From: Agarophyton chilense
Lineage: Eukaryota > Rhodophyta > Florideophyceae > Gracilariales > Gracilariaceae
Assembly: GCA_030374765.1 (NCBI GenBank)
Contig: JARGXX010000075.1
Location: forward strand, 1,116,001 to 1,180,000
Length of the DNA stretch: 64,000 nucleotides
Direction: 5' to 3'
Part shown: positions 53,246 through 63,870 of the stretch, piece after piece
Position numbering within the stretch: position 1 is the stretch's first letter
How the letters are laid out: each line of letters begins with the position of its first letter
Position numbers and translations under genes: made by a program
Notes under the pieces: model-generated
Databases searched by the model: none
Told to the model about the DNA's origin: nothing
The model's input: the letters and a program-made list of their open reading frames with translations, nothing else

Positions 53246-53623
53246 TTTGAGTTTTGTGCGAGGCTCACTGAGACGGCGGCGACGATATGTAGTGGACGGC
53301 GACGGCGATTGGCGGCGCGGTGCGCGATTGTGTCCCACAGACCAGCTCCTTTCGGTACCTCAATGTCTCGACGAAGGCTGTGACGCGGAGAGCAATCGCA
53401 CCGCCGCGGCCGAAACGATACGACGGTACCTTTGGTACATCGCCGCCGCTGGTCAACTCACGAAACCATCCACGCGGTGCACGCACTCCACGCGTCCACG
53501 CATTCCCCGAATTCCACGTGATACAGAATGTCCACGTTGTACAGACGATATACGGTGAACACGCATTACACGCGGCACAAAATGGCTTGCTGTGTTGCTC
53601 GCCTCATATCATTGTGGTAGACC
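53246..53623. promoter_or_regulatory. Divergent promoter region of eL42 and the unknown gene
   Basis: 378 bp between divergent starts. It includes ribosomal-protein-gene-like pyrimidine/purine alternation and several ACGCG/CACGCG boxes (for example CCACGCGGTGCACGCACTCCACGCGTCCACG near 53472-53500). It has no TATA box and no convincing ORF. Confidence 0.45.
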
Positions 53624-54817
53624 ATGAGATTGATGACGGCCCCCCCGCGCCAACGCTCGCCGGTTCGCGTCCCGTCGCGTGCGCCGTCGCTCATGGCCGT
53701 GCCGCCGTCGTCGTCGTCGCCGTCGCCGCCGCCGCCGCCGCCGCAGCGCCACTTCTACCGCGCCACCACCGCGTCGGCGCGCGCCGCGCAGCACGCCGCC
53801 GTCGCCGCCGACACCGCCGCCGCCGCTGCCGCCGCTGCCGCCGCCGCTGCCGCCGCCGACGCCTCCGCTGCCGACGCTCACGCGCACCGCGCCCCGCCCA
53901 AGAAGCGCGTGCGACTCGTGTTGGAACGACGTCTCATCCGCGGCAGCGCCGTGTTCCGCACGCCCACCGAGCGCGACCTCGAGCGCTTTCTGCGCGAGGA
54001 GCGTGCCCGTCAATTACACACCTGCGTCGCCGCCGCCATCGACGTGCCGCCGGCTGCTCACCGTCGCGCCTCGCACTCGCTCGATCTCGCCCAGCTGGCC
54101 GCTCTCGACGAGCCTGTCGCCGTTGCCATATTTGTGCGTCGCCTACGCGCCCGTCGCGCCCTTCTTGATCCCCGTTCCCCATCCCCATCCTCATTTCCCT
54201 CCCCGTCGCCCTCTGCCCCGTCGCCCTCTGCCCCGCCGCGCGCCCACAGCGCTCACCACCCTGCTGCGCTTTCCGCGCATGCGTCCGGCCTGCCGCCATC
54301 GCCATCGCCGCAGCCGCAGCCGCAGCCTGCCGCGCGCGCGCGTTCCGAGCTACTTTTTGCGCGCCCACGCGTCACGCCTCAATCATCGTCGTGGTCGCCG
54401 TCGCCGCTTTCACCGCTGTCGCCGTTGCCGCCGCTGTCGCCGTCGCCGCTGTCGCCGTCGCCTCTGCGTCGCCGCCGTCGCTCAGCGTCGTCGTCGACCA
54501 CGTCGTCGGCCACCACTGCCACTGCTGCGCCGTTGCGCATTCTCACCGCCATCGAACCCGTCGATCCGGCCGGCGTTCTCGCCGACGCTGAGCTTTGTCG
54601 CCGCTCTAGCTGTCATGGCGCCGCCGCAACTCATGATGCTGCCGCCCGCATTGATCTCGCCTTGTTTCGCCCCCGCCGTCGCAACACCGCTGCCGATCAC
54701 CCCGACAGTCGCTTTCGTCACAAGCTCCATCGACTGCGCTCCTTTCGCACCCGCCCGCATTCGTGGTCTTCGATTGTGCGTCGTCTCTCCAACCAGCGCC
54801 ACGTCAACCCTCCCTAG
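53624..54817 (+). CDS. Unknown Ala/Ser/Pro-rich protein
   Basis: A 397-residue open frame from ATG 53624 (MRLMTAPPRQRSPVRVPSR); an internal ATG at 53693 (MAVPPSSSS) is an alternative. It has a Pro run, an Ala run of about 25 residues (GCC repeats), a basic nuclear-signal-like PPKKRVRL, and a more ordinary stretch (RGSAVFRTPTERDLERFLRE followed by ERARQLHTCVAAAI) that could fold as helices. Long Ser-Pro repeats follow, then a basic C-terminus (FRHKLHRLRSFRTRPHSW). I do not recognise a family. The GC-rich frame is long partly because of composition, but the helical part and the position in the gene island argue for a real gene. It could be a nuclear regulatory protein. Confidence 0.5.
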   Translation: MRLMTAPPRQRSPVRVPSRAPSLMAVPPSSSSPSPPPPPPQRHFYRATTASARAAQHAAVAADTAAAAAAAAAAAAAADASAADAHAHRAPPKKRVRLVLERRLIRGSAVFRTPTERDLERFLREERARQLHTCVAAAIDVPPAAHRRASHSLDLAQLAALDEPVAVAIFVRRLRARRALLDPRSPSPSSFPSPSPSAPSPSAPPRAHSAHHPAALSAHASGLPPSPSPQPQPQPAARARSELLFARPRVTPQSSSWSPSPLSPLSPLPPLSPSPLSPSPLRRRRRSASSSTTSSATTATAAPLRILTAIEPVDPAGVLADAELCRRSSCHGAAATHDAAARIDLALFRPRRRNTAADHPDSRFRHKLHRLRSFRTRPHSWSSIVRRLSNQRHVNPP

Positions 54818-55237
54818 CTCCCCGTTCATATGTCTACCTACGCTACGATACTACCCTTTTCCACACCATTCCCAACCTCTTGCCCAATCGCACCCGCTCA
54901 GCTCGTTCTTGTCGAGCTTCACCGCGCCACCAACGCACACGTTACGTTGCATATAAACAACACCCAATTGCTTCTGTACACTTGTCCCTCTCCTACCCCA
55001 TCCCACCGACGCATCCAATCAACCTCTGTAATTCAAGTTCTTTGCTTCAAGGGAGAAGGTATCTCAAGCACCAAGGTATGTACTGCTACCGTCTCAACAC
55101 CTCAGCTGAGATGTCAGCCCTCGTACCTTGACTGTCAAACATCACAGTAGAAATGGTGCACATAAAAACCGGACGACGAGACAAACGAAGAAAACGACAG
55201 CCAGTGTCTTCCTCTCACAGGTTATGGCCCACTCTAG
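54818..55237. other. 3' flank of the unknown gene; no further gene
   Basis: The composition falls from GC-rich to AT-rich here, marking the end of the gene island. Short open frames on + (54763-55150) look like composition effects. No repeat is recognised. Confidence 0.45.
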
Positions 55238-55847
55238 CTAAACCAAGACGTCAGATACGATCAGCAAATCACAATTTCTTTCCCACAGCACCCCATCACG
55301 AATAACCGAAATCCCCGCACAATCCCTTTCCAACGACCTCAACACATAAGTGAAATAAACCAAATCGAATTCCCACCCCAAATACTCGAACTCGACTGTC
55401 GCAACAACGCACCATGGTACTTGGCTCTCAGCACATACGCTCCTACCATCAGCGATTCTTTCCGTCTTTCTGCGAAACCCATTATCACCCACCAAAGCAA
55501 CAAAACAATCAAAAATATTCTCACCCATCCTAGCTGGCATTCCGTCCAAAGCACTCGGACTCATCCTCGTTCCAGAAAATCGTCCAACTCATTACAAACT
55601 AGTTTCCAAAACAATTGCTCAAATCAACAACACCACTAAGAAAGATCATAATTTTCTTAACACATAAAACGAAAGAATCAACTTCGAAAACGACCACAAG
55701 ATCGATCAACATATTCACACGCACCTCGAGAAAGGCCAGTAAGTGATAATCGCAAAGTATCCTATCATAGCCAATGAATATATCACACTTGATTTCACGA
55801 TCACAGGACTGCGCAGACTCTACGCTCGCATACCCATTCTCGGACAA
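55238..55847 (-). pseudogene. Possible GT17-type glycosyltransferase pseudogene
   Basis: On - two frames follow each other. The first (55847-55599) reads CDIFIGYDRILCDYHLLAFL followed by EVRVNMLIDLVVVFEVDSF. This resembles the start of glycosyltransferase family 17, where a Phe/Asn-rich opening, an LEIR helix and a VD.FV..ES strand appear in the same order. The second (55564-55238) ends WERNCDLLIVSDV, like the DDLLI.SDVDEIP metal-binding motif, but the Asp-Glu after SDV is lost and a stop follows. GT17 enzymes add bisecting GlcNAc in the Golgi. Frame breaks and the missing active-site residues make it a pseudogene. The family call rests on motif order read by eye. Confidence 0.35.
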
Positions 55848-56330
55848 GCTCTTGTTTTTAAATACAAATCCATTATCTATTGTACGAGGGCATTTGAAGA
55901 ACTACATGCAAGATATTAACCACTTTGTGGACCCACTCTAGCAGCCATTTCTAGCTCCAGTTTCATCGGAGACTACTTTTATAAAGAAAACTCAGTTCGG
56001 TCCCGCCACATGGTTCCGACACGGATACCATGTTAATTCCGAACATCACTGGGAATCCCGCCGCTCTCCTAAGATCAAGAATGCCATGATCATCATCATC
56101 CAAACCACCAGAACACAAACCTCTCGCGCATTACGCGTAGACACCACCGTCAACACTAACAATATACGCCACACATGATGCCCGTACCACCTCCGCCTTA
56201 CCAGTTCACATAAAACACAGCTCAGCCACACCTCCCTTCACCTCTACCACCCGCAGACTTGGTATTTGAAATAGATAAAGACATAAATGGTACGTTCATA
56301 TTGGTAAGCGGCGCTCATCCCTCACACATA
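55848..56330. other. No gene recognised
   Basis: AT-rich flank between the glycosyltransferase-like remnant and the Tc1 element. The last two bases (TA) are the Tc1 target site. Confidence 0.45.
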
Positions 56331-57681
56331 CAGTGCGCGTCAAAATTATAAGACCACGTACCTTTCTGTGTTCCACATTCAAACAGAACGAGTAGAGGAG
56401 CCGAAAACAGATATAAAACATTCAATAAAAAGAACCCCTCTAGTTAAAACCCCCCCTGAGTTCTCGAGATATGCTCAAAACAATGTTTTTTTGGTTTTAA
56501 AACTATAGGACCAAAACGGAAACACTTCTTTTCGCGCCAAACTTCAATTCCAAACAGTATCAAAACCCATACAGAGTAATGATAACACGTAGACACAGCC
56601 CAAACGCAGTGTAGAATCGTGGTGTATGCATGAAAAATGCTTAGAGGGACCCCCCTTTCCGCCGAATAAGGAGCCATTCTTGCTCATTTTCAAAACAATT
56701 TGAACCACAGTGATATTGCAAAAGCAATTTGTAGATCTAAAAAACTAGTCACCAACTTTTTAAAAGTTACAGCAGCCTATGAAACAAACAAAAAATGTGG
56801 CAAGCCCAACAAATTGCCTGCTGCCGACAAAAGACGTTTATTTTGAGAATCTTCACGCCTTGGAGAAGCTGCTTTTCAGGTAAAATTTTCTCTTCAACTA
56901 AACGGTTTGACGTCTACTATTCGTCGCACTCTTCATGCCAACAAAAATTTTAGTGCAGTAAAAGAAGGCATTTTTCTTGATTCCGATTAATAAAACTTTA
57001 CGTGTTGAATGGGTGATAAAAAGTTGTACATGGACAGAAGCCGAATCGTAAAAAGTTATCGATAATGATTAGAAAAGCTTAAATTGGATGTTCCAGATGA
57101 TCTTGTATGTTAATGGCACAAATTGGGTTCAGATGATAGAATGTTTTAAAAAAGGCAAGTAAAGGAGAAGAACCACGGCTTTTGGGTTCATTTTCTTTTG
57201 ATGGTTTGGTTCTTTGGCTTTTATTAAAAGAAAAACTAATAATAAGAAGTAATCCAAGATTCTAGAAGAGTATTCACTGTTTAGGGCGGAGATATTCTTT
57301 GGTAAAAAATGGATCCTACAACAGGACAACTGTTCAATACATGCTTCTCATCATACAAAGAGATGGTTTGCTGCATTAATGTGTCTGTGATAGACTGAAA
57401 GAGTCGCTCATCCGATTTAAGCTCCAAAGAGAATGTCTGGGGTTGATTTGCGAGAGTTTTCTACCACAATGCACGACAGGTTTCCACAAAACAGGATTTG
57501 AAAGAGTTCAATGCGGAAGATTCAACTGAGCTGTCAGAAAGTGTTTTTAAAAACACTTTTTCATGGTATGCAGCGTCTTTTTATTGCTTTATTAGCTACA
57601 AAAAGGCATAAATAGAGTACTGATGCCTTTAAAGGCATTGGAGTAATGTTTGAATGTATGGTCTTATAATTTCGGCTACAG
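56331..57681 (+). mobile_element. Tc1-like transposon, full length but degenerate
   Basis: 1351 bp bounded by TA on both sides (56329-56330, 57682-57683). The ends form inverted repeats: left CAGTGCGCGTCAAAATTATA AGACCA, right (complement) CTGTAGCCGAAATTATAAGACCA. Inside, the + strand shows a helix-turn-helix part (FSLQLNGLTSTIRRTLHANK), a GSFSFDGLVLWLLLKEKL block, and LQQDNCSIHASHHTKRWFAA with the second catalytic Asp. It ends with SSDLSSKENVWG and FARVFYHNARQVSTKQDLKE, the Tc1 C-terminal signature. Many stops and frameshifts are present, so no active transposase is made. Confidence 0.85.
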
Positions 57682-57839
57682 TATAATGATTGCTTTTTGT
57701 GTTGTTTTTGTTAGTGGTAGGCACTGACTTTCAACTTTACTTAGTCGTCGTCTTCGCTTCACTATAGTACTGTTCTTTCACTATAATGCTGTTTGACTGT
57801 GCAAAATGTGACGTGGCAATGACTCAGGATGTTGTTTGA
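57682..57839. other. Spacer between Tc1 and copia remnants
   Basis: Short AT-rich stretch. It is probably the decayed 3' end of the copia remnant that follows on the - strand. No gene. Confidence 0.4.
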
Positions 57840-58192
57840 CAGTCCCCGGTTGGCACGTCACGTTTTTGCGAGGGTCGCGGTAGTATTTGCAGGTCGTCGC
57901 AAATTTGTTGGAAGCGGTCGCGGAGTAGCGATTTGGTGAATATATCTGCTTTCATTGTGGTTGTCGGGATGCGATGGAAATGGATACTTTTTTCGAGACG
58001 TGATGCTGAAGGTAGTGATGGCAGATGTCTGTGTACTTGCGCTGCTTTGTCGGAGCTTGATTTTGCGCAATGCGAACGGCGGAGCGATTGTCCATATAGT
58101 GCGGCATGGGGTCGCATGATGCCGCTTCAGCATTGCGTAGCATCTTTTCTAACCATGTGTCGTATAATCACCTCTGGGATATGCTACTGTCT
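57840..58192 (-). pseudogene. Ty1/copia RNase H remnant
   Basis: On - the typical copia pol C-terminus is seen over two frames. DTWLEKMLRNAEAASCDP leads to YMDNRSAVRIAQNQAPTKQR (the DN.SA motif) and KYTDICHHYLQHHVSKKVSI. After a shift comes MKADIFTKSLLRDRFQQICD (the ADIFTK motif). It is cut at 58192 by the LTR of Ty3-E. It is not the same copia family as the other two elements as far as the eye can tell. Confidence 0.75.
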
Positions 58193-58673
58193 TGTCTCGG
58201 CAGCGTAGTGACGCTCAACCGTAGGAAGCGTGTTGACGCTCAACCTTAGAAGGTGGACGTAGTAAACCTCGATGGTAACAAGGCACCGTGAAAACCCGCA
58301 GGGGCAAACGGCGGGGCAACTAGCCTATACAGTGTAGGTGAACGATGGTAGCCGTCGACGCGTGGGAAAGCCTGTGTGGTAGTTGAGAAACGATGATCCA
58401 AAAGGTATAGTCGTGACCCAAGTGGTGCCTATCTTTATCAGATTAGGATGGGGGAGGTGCAGTTTCCTATATGCAGTGGACTGCACTCTCCAGATCACCC
58501 GGGAGGTGCCAGCAAGGCAAGGTCTCTGACCTAGTGTCAGAGACTTGGCCAGCACAGGCTACAGTGCCAGGTGGCCACTCCACTTCTGTACTAAAATACA
58601 TATAATTACAATTACAATTACTTACAATTACTCAACCAGAAGGTACATATAACACTACACGTGGCTGACAACA
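58193..58673 (-). repeat. Candidate 3' LTR of Ty3-E
   Basis: 481 bp which on - start TGTTGTCAGCCACG and end GCCGAGACA. The edges are inferred from TG/CA ends and from the break in the copia remnant at 58192. No second copy is in the window and I see no clear polypurine tract next to it. A tandem ATTACA microsatellite lies near 58600-58630. Confidence 0.4.
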
Positions 58674-58700
58674 CCTAGAGGGTAGCTCGCCCGGAGTTGC

Positions 58701-59421
58701 ATGGCCGATGATCCCTCGCATCCATCTCCTACAGGGTCAGTGTATTATATTGACAACCTCGAAGGTCGGACCTTCTGCCACTATACGACAGACCCCTTCC
58801 TACCCGTGCGGCACGCCCCGTGTCTCCTTCCGTCAACCCATAGAGGGGTAGCGAGTGACAGCGGCGCGGGCATCGGAGTGGTTTCTGCGCGCGGCGCGCG
58901 ATCTCTTGAGGTTCAGAAATCGGCGCCAGTATCGGTTGGGGAGGGCACGCGGAGACGTCGGCGCACAAATTGAGCGACAACCATTCAGGTAGGGACTGTT
59001 ATGAGGGCGATGCAGTGTAACTAGCGCGCTCGCGGACACCGTTTCGGTTGTGGCTCTGCTTGCTTGCGATTCTGCTTCCGCATAGCCCCCCTGTCTAACC
59101 AAGTTGGTATGTCACCCTTCCCGGATACTCAAACTTCAGATCCCTCCTAGGTCTTTGCGCGCGCCGTCCCGCCTGGTCGTTCCAACGGCTCGACAACCCT
59201 TCAGGTATCGCTGCCCTTAATTGGTGGTGTCGCGACCGTGATCGTGCTTTTCGGCTTTCCCTGAAGGTTTCCTGGCTCTTCGACCCCAGTGGCGGGGCTA
59301 CCGCTCCTTCGCTACCTCTTAGGTCGATGGCTCCTAGCATTTCCGCAGGTTTTCCTCCGTGGGTAGTCAATAACACGGGTCCTCCTGATTCCATTGCTCC
59401 TAAACCGACAGGTCCTTTTTA
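58701..59421 (+). pseudogene. Possible antisense open frames in Ty3-E
   Basis: An ATG at 58701 opens a 90-codon frame (MADDPSHPSPTGSVYYIDNL), 27 bp from the presumed LTR edge. This is the same spacing and orientation as the antisense gene in Ty3-A/B. Farther on, a + frame to 59421 reads ARRPAWSFQRLDNPSGIAAL, with NWWCRDRDRAFRLSLKVSWL, and looks coding. I see no clear sequence match to aORF-A or aORF-C, so homology is unproven; the position alone is suggestive. Confidence 0.35.
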
Positions 59422-59559
59422 AAGTAAATTGTTGTCTCTTCTTGTCTCCTCTACTGTTACATTTGGTTGTTCTTTCGTGTCCTCCCTTGAAGGTAGTCTG
59501 ACACACATATGCGTCCACCTTCTGCCGAAAACGATGTCTTTTTTTCCCTTCCTTAGGCC

Positions 59560-60246
59560 TCAGTACCACGAAGGTCTTAGGTTACCCGTCTGCAGGCATC
59601 GGCTCCTTGCGACAGCGCCAATACCTGATACAGAAGTGTGGGGGTATTGCGGCTGCGGGTTCGAGGGTGTCTCCTTCTGGGCCCAGCCGTACCACCTGAC
59701 GGTGTACTTCAGACCATTGTAGGCTCGCGTGTGGCCTACAAGACGGTCTACGGGAAATTCTTCTGAGGTTTGGTCCTGGTCTTTCGGGGGAACGCCACCT
59801 CGAGGCTTCATATGTTCCGAGTTGGGAGCTTCATTTGTGGGAGCCGAATCGGGAGCTCCCGCTGCTACCGTGTGAGGTTCCATTTCCGTCCCTGTTAGAG
59901 GGTTTTAATCCGGATCATCCCGATGTAGTTCATCATTCACCTCAATTGGGGTGGGGTCCTCCGAGGGTCGAGTGCGCAGAGCTACCGCTCTGGGCTCTCG
60001 GACTGAGGTGCCCACCTCCATGCGATGTTGAACTGTTTCAGGTGCTACCGTAATACGGTCAATTGATATCGTATTCGGTATTCCATCTTGGTCAACTGTA
60101 ACGGTGTGGTCTGATGCGTTCAATACCTTATAAGGTCCCACTGATTCGGGTAGAAGCTTCGAATTGATATCTCTTTCAATAGCTTCATCGTCTGCTTCAT
60201 CACCCGGTCGTGGTCTTTTACCTGAAGGTGGGTTGTCTATGTAGAC
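59560..60246 (-). pseudogene. Ty3-E integrase C-terminal region and chromodomain
   Basis: Continuing from the integrase after a stop, a GPY/F-type block is seen (SVGPYKVLNASDHTVTVDQD, 60141-59905). After a linker comes a chromodomain (RAYNGLKYTVRWYGWAQKE near 59700) that shifts frame in the middle of its last part. It would target integration to chromatin marks. Confidence 0.75.
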
Positions 60247-61206
60247 CTATTGTCCCGAAGATACAGAGACCACTTTGGTTACCCTACGGTCGTAGTCGGC
60301 CTTGTACCGCTTCTGGGCTGCTGTGAGGCGGCTCTCTGCATGTTTGAGAGCCCTCCTCAACCTCACAAGGGTATTCCGCTTGACCTGGGCAGAGGTCAGT
60401 GCGCCAGCTGCAGTGCTGGTGGTATGATCTCCCTGCACTACAATACCTGGGGGGTGTCGCGAAAGAACCAAATCAAAGGGAATGGTCTGCGTTAACCGGT
60501 GCACCTGAAGGTGATAGGAGTAGGTGAGCGGTTGCACCAGCTCATCCCACCCAGTTTGGTGCTCTTCCGTATAGTGTCGTAGCCTTGATACCAATGTGTG
60601 GTTAAAGCGCTCGACCTGTCCGTTCGTCTGCGGGTGGTAGGCAGTCGTGAAATAGTGCTTGATACCCAAGAGGTTACAGACTGCTTCGAAGAATTTCGAT
60701 GCCAGGTTTGAACCAGTATCGGTGAGTAGGTACAGTGGTGCACCATACGGGTAGACCCAATTGTTGAGGAACGCCATCGTCAGCATTGTTGACTTCGTCT
60801 CCCTTAAAGGTATCGCTCTCGTGAGCTTCGAGAACTTGTCGGTGATCACTAGAATGTGCTGATACCCGTTCTTAGTCTTGGAGAGTGGTCCTAGAAGATC
60901 TATCGCAACAAACTCCAGCAGACCCGCTGCTGGAAACAGCTTGAGGTACTTTCGATGCTTTCGAATACCACTGCGGGTACGAACACAAGATTCGCATTGA
61001 CCTACAAAGGTATAGACATCATGGGCCATATGAGGCCAATTGAACCGTTGCCTCAAGGTGTAATATATCCTGGTGGCACCGGGGTGTCCCGATAGTCGCG
61101 GGTAGTGCGCGAGATACAAGACTCTCGGGCGCAGTGCATTCGGAACCTCCTTTTGAAGGCTACCATCTAAGGTTGACCTTCTCACGATGTACCCCTTTTG
61201 GTCCAC
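60247..61206 (-). pseudogene. Ty3-E integrase
   Basis: 319 residues in one frame. The zinc domain HHCC is intact (LAHYPRLSGHPGATRIYYTL, QCESCVRTRSG). The core has Asp in LLEFVAIDLLGPLSKTKNGY, Asp in YLLTDTGSNLASKFFEA and Glu in YHPQTNGQVERFNHTLVS, so the DDE triad is complete. This is the best preserved Ty3 integrase in the window. The neighbouring pol parts are broken, so it is probably not expressed as a working enzyme. Confidence 0.9.
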
Positions 61207-61275
61207 ATCGAATGGTTATCCTTTAAAACCAATTTGGTCAGCCAGGGTTCTGCAGTACGCATCCTGGGCCTTTTC

Positions 61276-61887
61276 TCATAAAAATTCCTCTCGGGTTACG
61301 GGCATGACGTTCGTTTCCTCTATGGTCAGTATCTTCGTTGCCATGTCGGTGTTCCGCAAGGCACCTTCTTCAGGTAAGTCCCAACATCCTTCTAGGTGTT
61401 CGCCGGTACCATTTTGGTTTGATGACACCAAAAACCAAGGTATATCATCGTCCACAGGTTCTGTCTCTAGCCCTGAGGTGTTTAAGCGTGACATAGCGTC
61501 AGCTATGTTGTGCTTGATACCTCGACGGTACTGTACGTCGTATTCAAACTCCGACAGTCTCAACCTCCAACGGGCAAGTCTACCAGACGCATTTGCGAGT
61601 CCGAGGATCCACCTCAAGGCGTCGTGGTCGGTGCGCAACGTAAAGGGCTCACCATACAGGTATGGACGGAGCATCAACATGCTCCACACTACTGCTAGAC
61701 ATTCCTTCTCGGTTACCGTGTAGTTCTGCTCCGCCTCATTCATAGCGCGGCTCCAGTATCCTATAGGTAATTTGTCTCCGTTGTGCTGCTCCTGCATGAG
61801 ACAAAAACCAATGTGGGCATGGGATGCATCTGTATCCAGCGTGTACGGTAGACCTTTTTTCGGTAGCGCTAAGATTGGAGGCGACAT
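61276..61887 (-). pseudogene. Ty3-E RNase H
   Basis: Frame starting PPILALPKKGLPYTLDTDAS (first catalytic Asp) with YTVTEKECLAVVWSMLMLRP, RTDHDALRWILG and NIADAMSRL. It degrades the RNA strand during reverse transcription. It is separated from RT by frameshifts at about 61890-62070 and from integrase by a stop near 61207-61276. Confidence 0.87.
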
Positions 61888-62814
61888 CAGCGCTCGTTTG
61901 AATCCTCAAAGGTATCCATTTCGTCGTTCGATAGATTCTCAAACCGTTCAGGTTCACCTTTCTGGAGCTTCTTGTTGAGGGGAGCCGCTATTTTCGCGAA
62001 TCCCTTCACGAAGCGACGATAGACGTTCCATAAACCTATAAAGGATCGTACGTCTGTCTGGGATCGTGGCAACTTGACCTCCTGTATGGCTCTAATGTTG
62101 CTAGGCGCAACCGCTACGGTACCAGGGCCTATGATGTGGTCCAGGTATTCAACCGTTCTGGTAAAAAAAGTCGCATTTGCGTAGCTTCAGCGTCACCCCC
62201 GCCTCAGCTAGGGGGGTTAATACGGTGCGTACGTGAGCAAAATGCTCTTCTACCCATCTGGAGTAGATCATTACACCATCGATGTATACCAAGGCGGTTG
62301 TCTATTTAGCCTTCGAAAGGATGATGTCCAGCGCCCTTTGAAATGTGTCTGGAGCATTGCACAACCCCAAAGGCATCTGCACGAAGCGAAACAAACCTGT
62401 ATGGCACGTGAAGGTCGTTTTGTCTCGATCTTTCTCACCTACAGGTACCTGCCAATAACCACATTTGGCATCCAACGTGGTAAATATCTGCGTATCTCCC
62501 AAGGAGTCGGTGCACTAATCCATCCTAGGTATAGGGTACGAATCTCTGATGGTCACGCTATTGAGCCTCCTGTAGTCCCCACAGACCCTCATACGGTTAT
62601 CCCCTTTCTTCTGAACCAGAACCACGGGACTAGCCCAGTCCGAGTTGGCTGGTTCAATTACACCTTCTTGGAGCATTCGCTTCACTTCTTTGAGTTCTAC
62701 CTCTCTCGCCTCCGGACCTGTACGGTATGGTTGCTGATAAATCGGCTTCGAGTCAGGGAGGAGCTCGATGCGATGCTTTGTGGCCTTAATTTGGCCCAGA
62801 TGGCCTGACCACAT
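61888..62814 (-). pseudogene. Ty3-E reverse transcriptase
   Basis: Entry segment QQPYRTGPEAREVELKEVKR, then DWASPVVLVQKKGDNRMRVC and FTTLDAKCGYWQVPVGEKDR, then MPLGLCNAPDTFQRALDIIL. A stop follows at about 62302. The catalytic box reads VYIDGVMIYS: the second Asp of the usual D-D pair is Gly, which would inactivate it. The thumb (SFIGLWNVYRRFVKGFAKIA) is in another frame at 62072-61887. Confidence 0.87.
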
Positions 62815-62949
62815 GATTTCGAACTCCTCCAGGAGGTCGATAATACGGCCCCGCAGTTGGCCGTTATCTTCACCGATCTGGACTGTATCTTTCCATTGCC
62901 TCTCAGGGTCAGGTTCCTCTTCTTTGTCTACCGATGCCTTATCGGTTAG

Positions 62950-63870
62950 CTATGATTCCAAGTTGGTATTTATCGATACCTTTGTGGTTGTGGACGCATT
63001 TGCGCACCCCCCTTCCTTACCGAAGGCGACCTCGCCGAGATCAGTGTGAGCTACGGTGAAGACACCTTGTGGTGCCGGTATTGCGATGCCAACATTGGTA
63101 TTTTTCGGCAACTTCACGTCATGACTGCTGAAGTTGCTGAGACACACCTTAAAGGGTTGATTTGGGATGTTTTCGACAATCCCGTTGGCCATCAAGGTGA
63201 GGTGTCGGTGTGCTAACCTCGGATGGTTTTGTATTATGACCAGCTCGGGGGTCGCACACGACACCAGTACCAATATTTGGTGCATTGGCGGGATAACAAC
63301 CTGTTTGGTAATGCGCACTTTGTTGGAGACCGTTTTGGTGGATATCGTCTTCTTCGGTTTGACGAACCATCCCCGTTTTGTTTCCGTATTACCTAAAATG
63401 GCAATTCGTCCCCCGTGACGTAGGGCGACGGTACGGGAACCTGGAAGGATTGCTTTGACATGTCTGTCAATGAAGTTCGTACCTAGTAGGAAGTCTATCG
63501 TTAAACGGTCGACAACAAATAATTTCAGTCTTACCTTGAGGTGTCCGAGCTGCATCACAGTGGTGAGCATACCTCGAAGGTTTAATGGGCGCTTATTTGC
63601 ATCCACCAGCGGGTTGTTATCGGGAGGTCGGCTCAAGTTCCGAAGTACCGCCTCAGGTATGACGCAGGAGTTCAGGACGTTTGAACCGGCCCCCGTACCC
63701 CACACGCAGGTGACCGGAACCGCAAGGCGATCGGAGAAACACATTGAAGCACGTACTTTATAGTTTTTGTACTTCATATGACAAACCGGAACTGGTTGTG
63801 ACGTGTTGTCTTCCACCTTCAAGGTTCTGGGTATCGATTGGCCTTCCAATTGCAGATGGGGTTCGGCCAT
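62950..63870 (-). pseudogene. Ty3-E protease region
   Basis: 306 residues in one frame. After an N-terminal linker comes VTCVWGTGAGSNVLNSC, in which the catalytic Asp of the D-T-G triad appears as Gly. RLTIDFLLGTNFIDRHVKAI, the second protease signature, follows, and then a long linker towards RT (PPMHQILVLVSCATPELVII). The lost Asp would disable it. Confidence 0.75.

Noticed and set aside
53679-54956. 425-codon + strand Arg/Pro/Ser frame overlapping the unknown island gene
   Set aside because: It is an alternative frame of the same GC-rich repeats, consisting mostly of Arg, Pro and Ser runs; the 53624 frame has the more protein-like composition.
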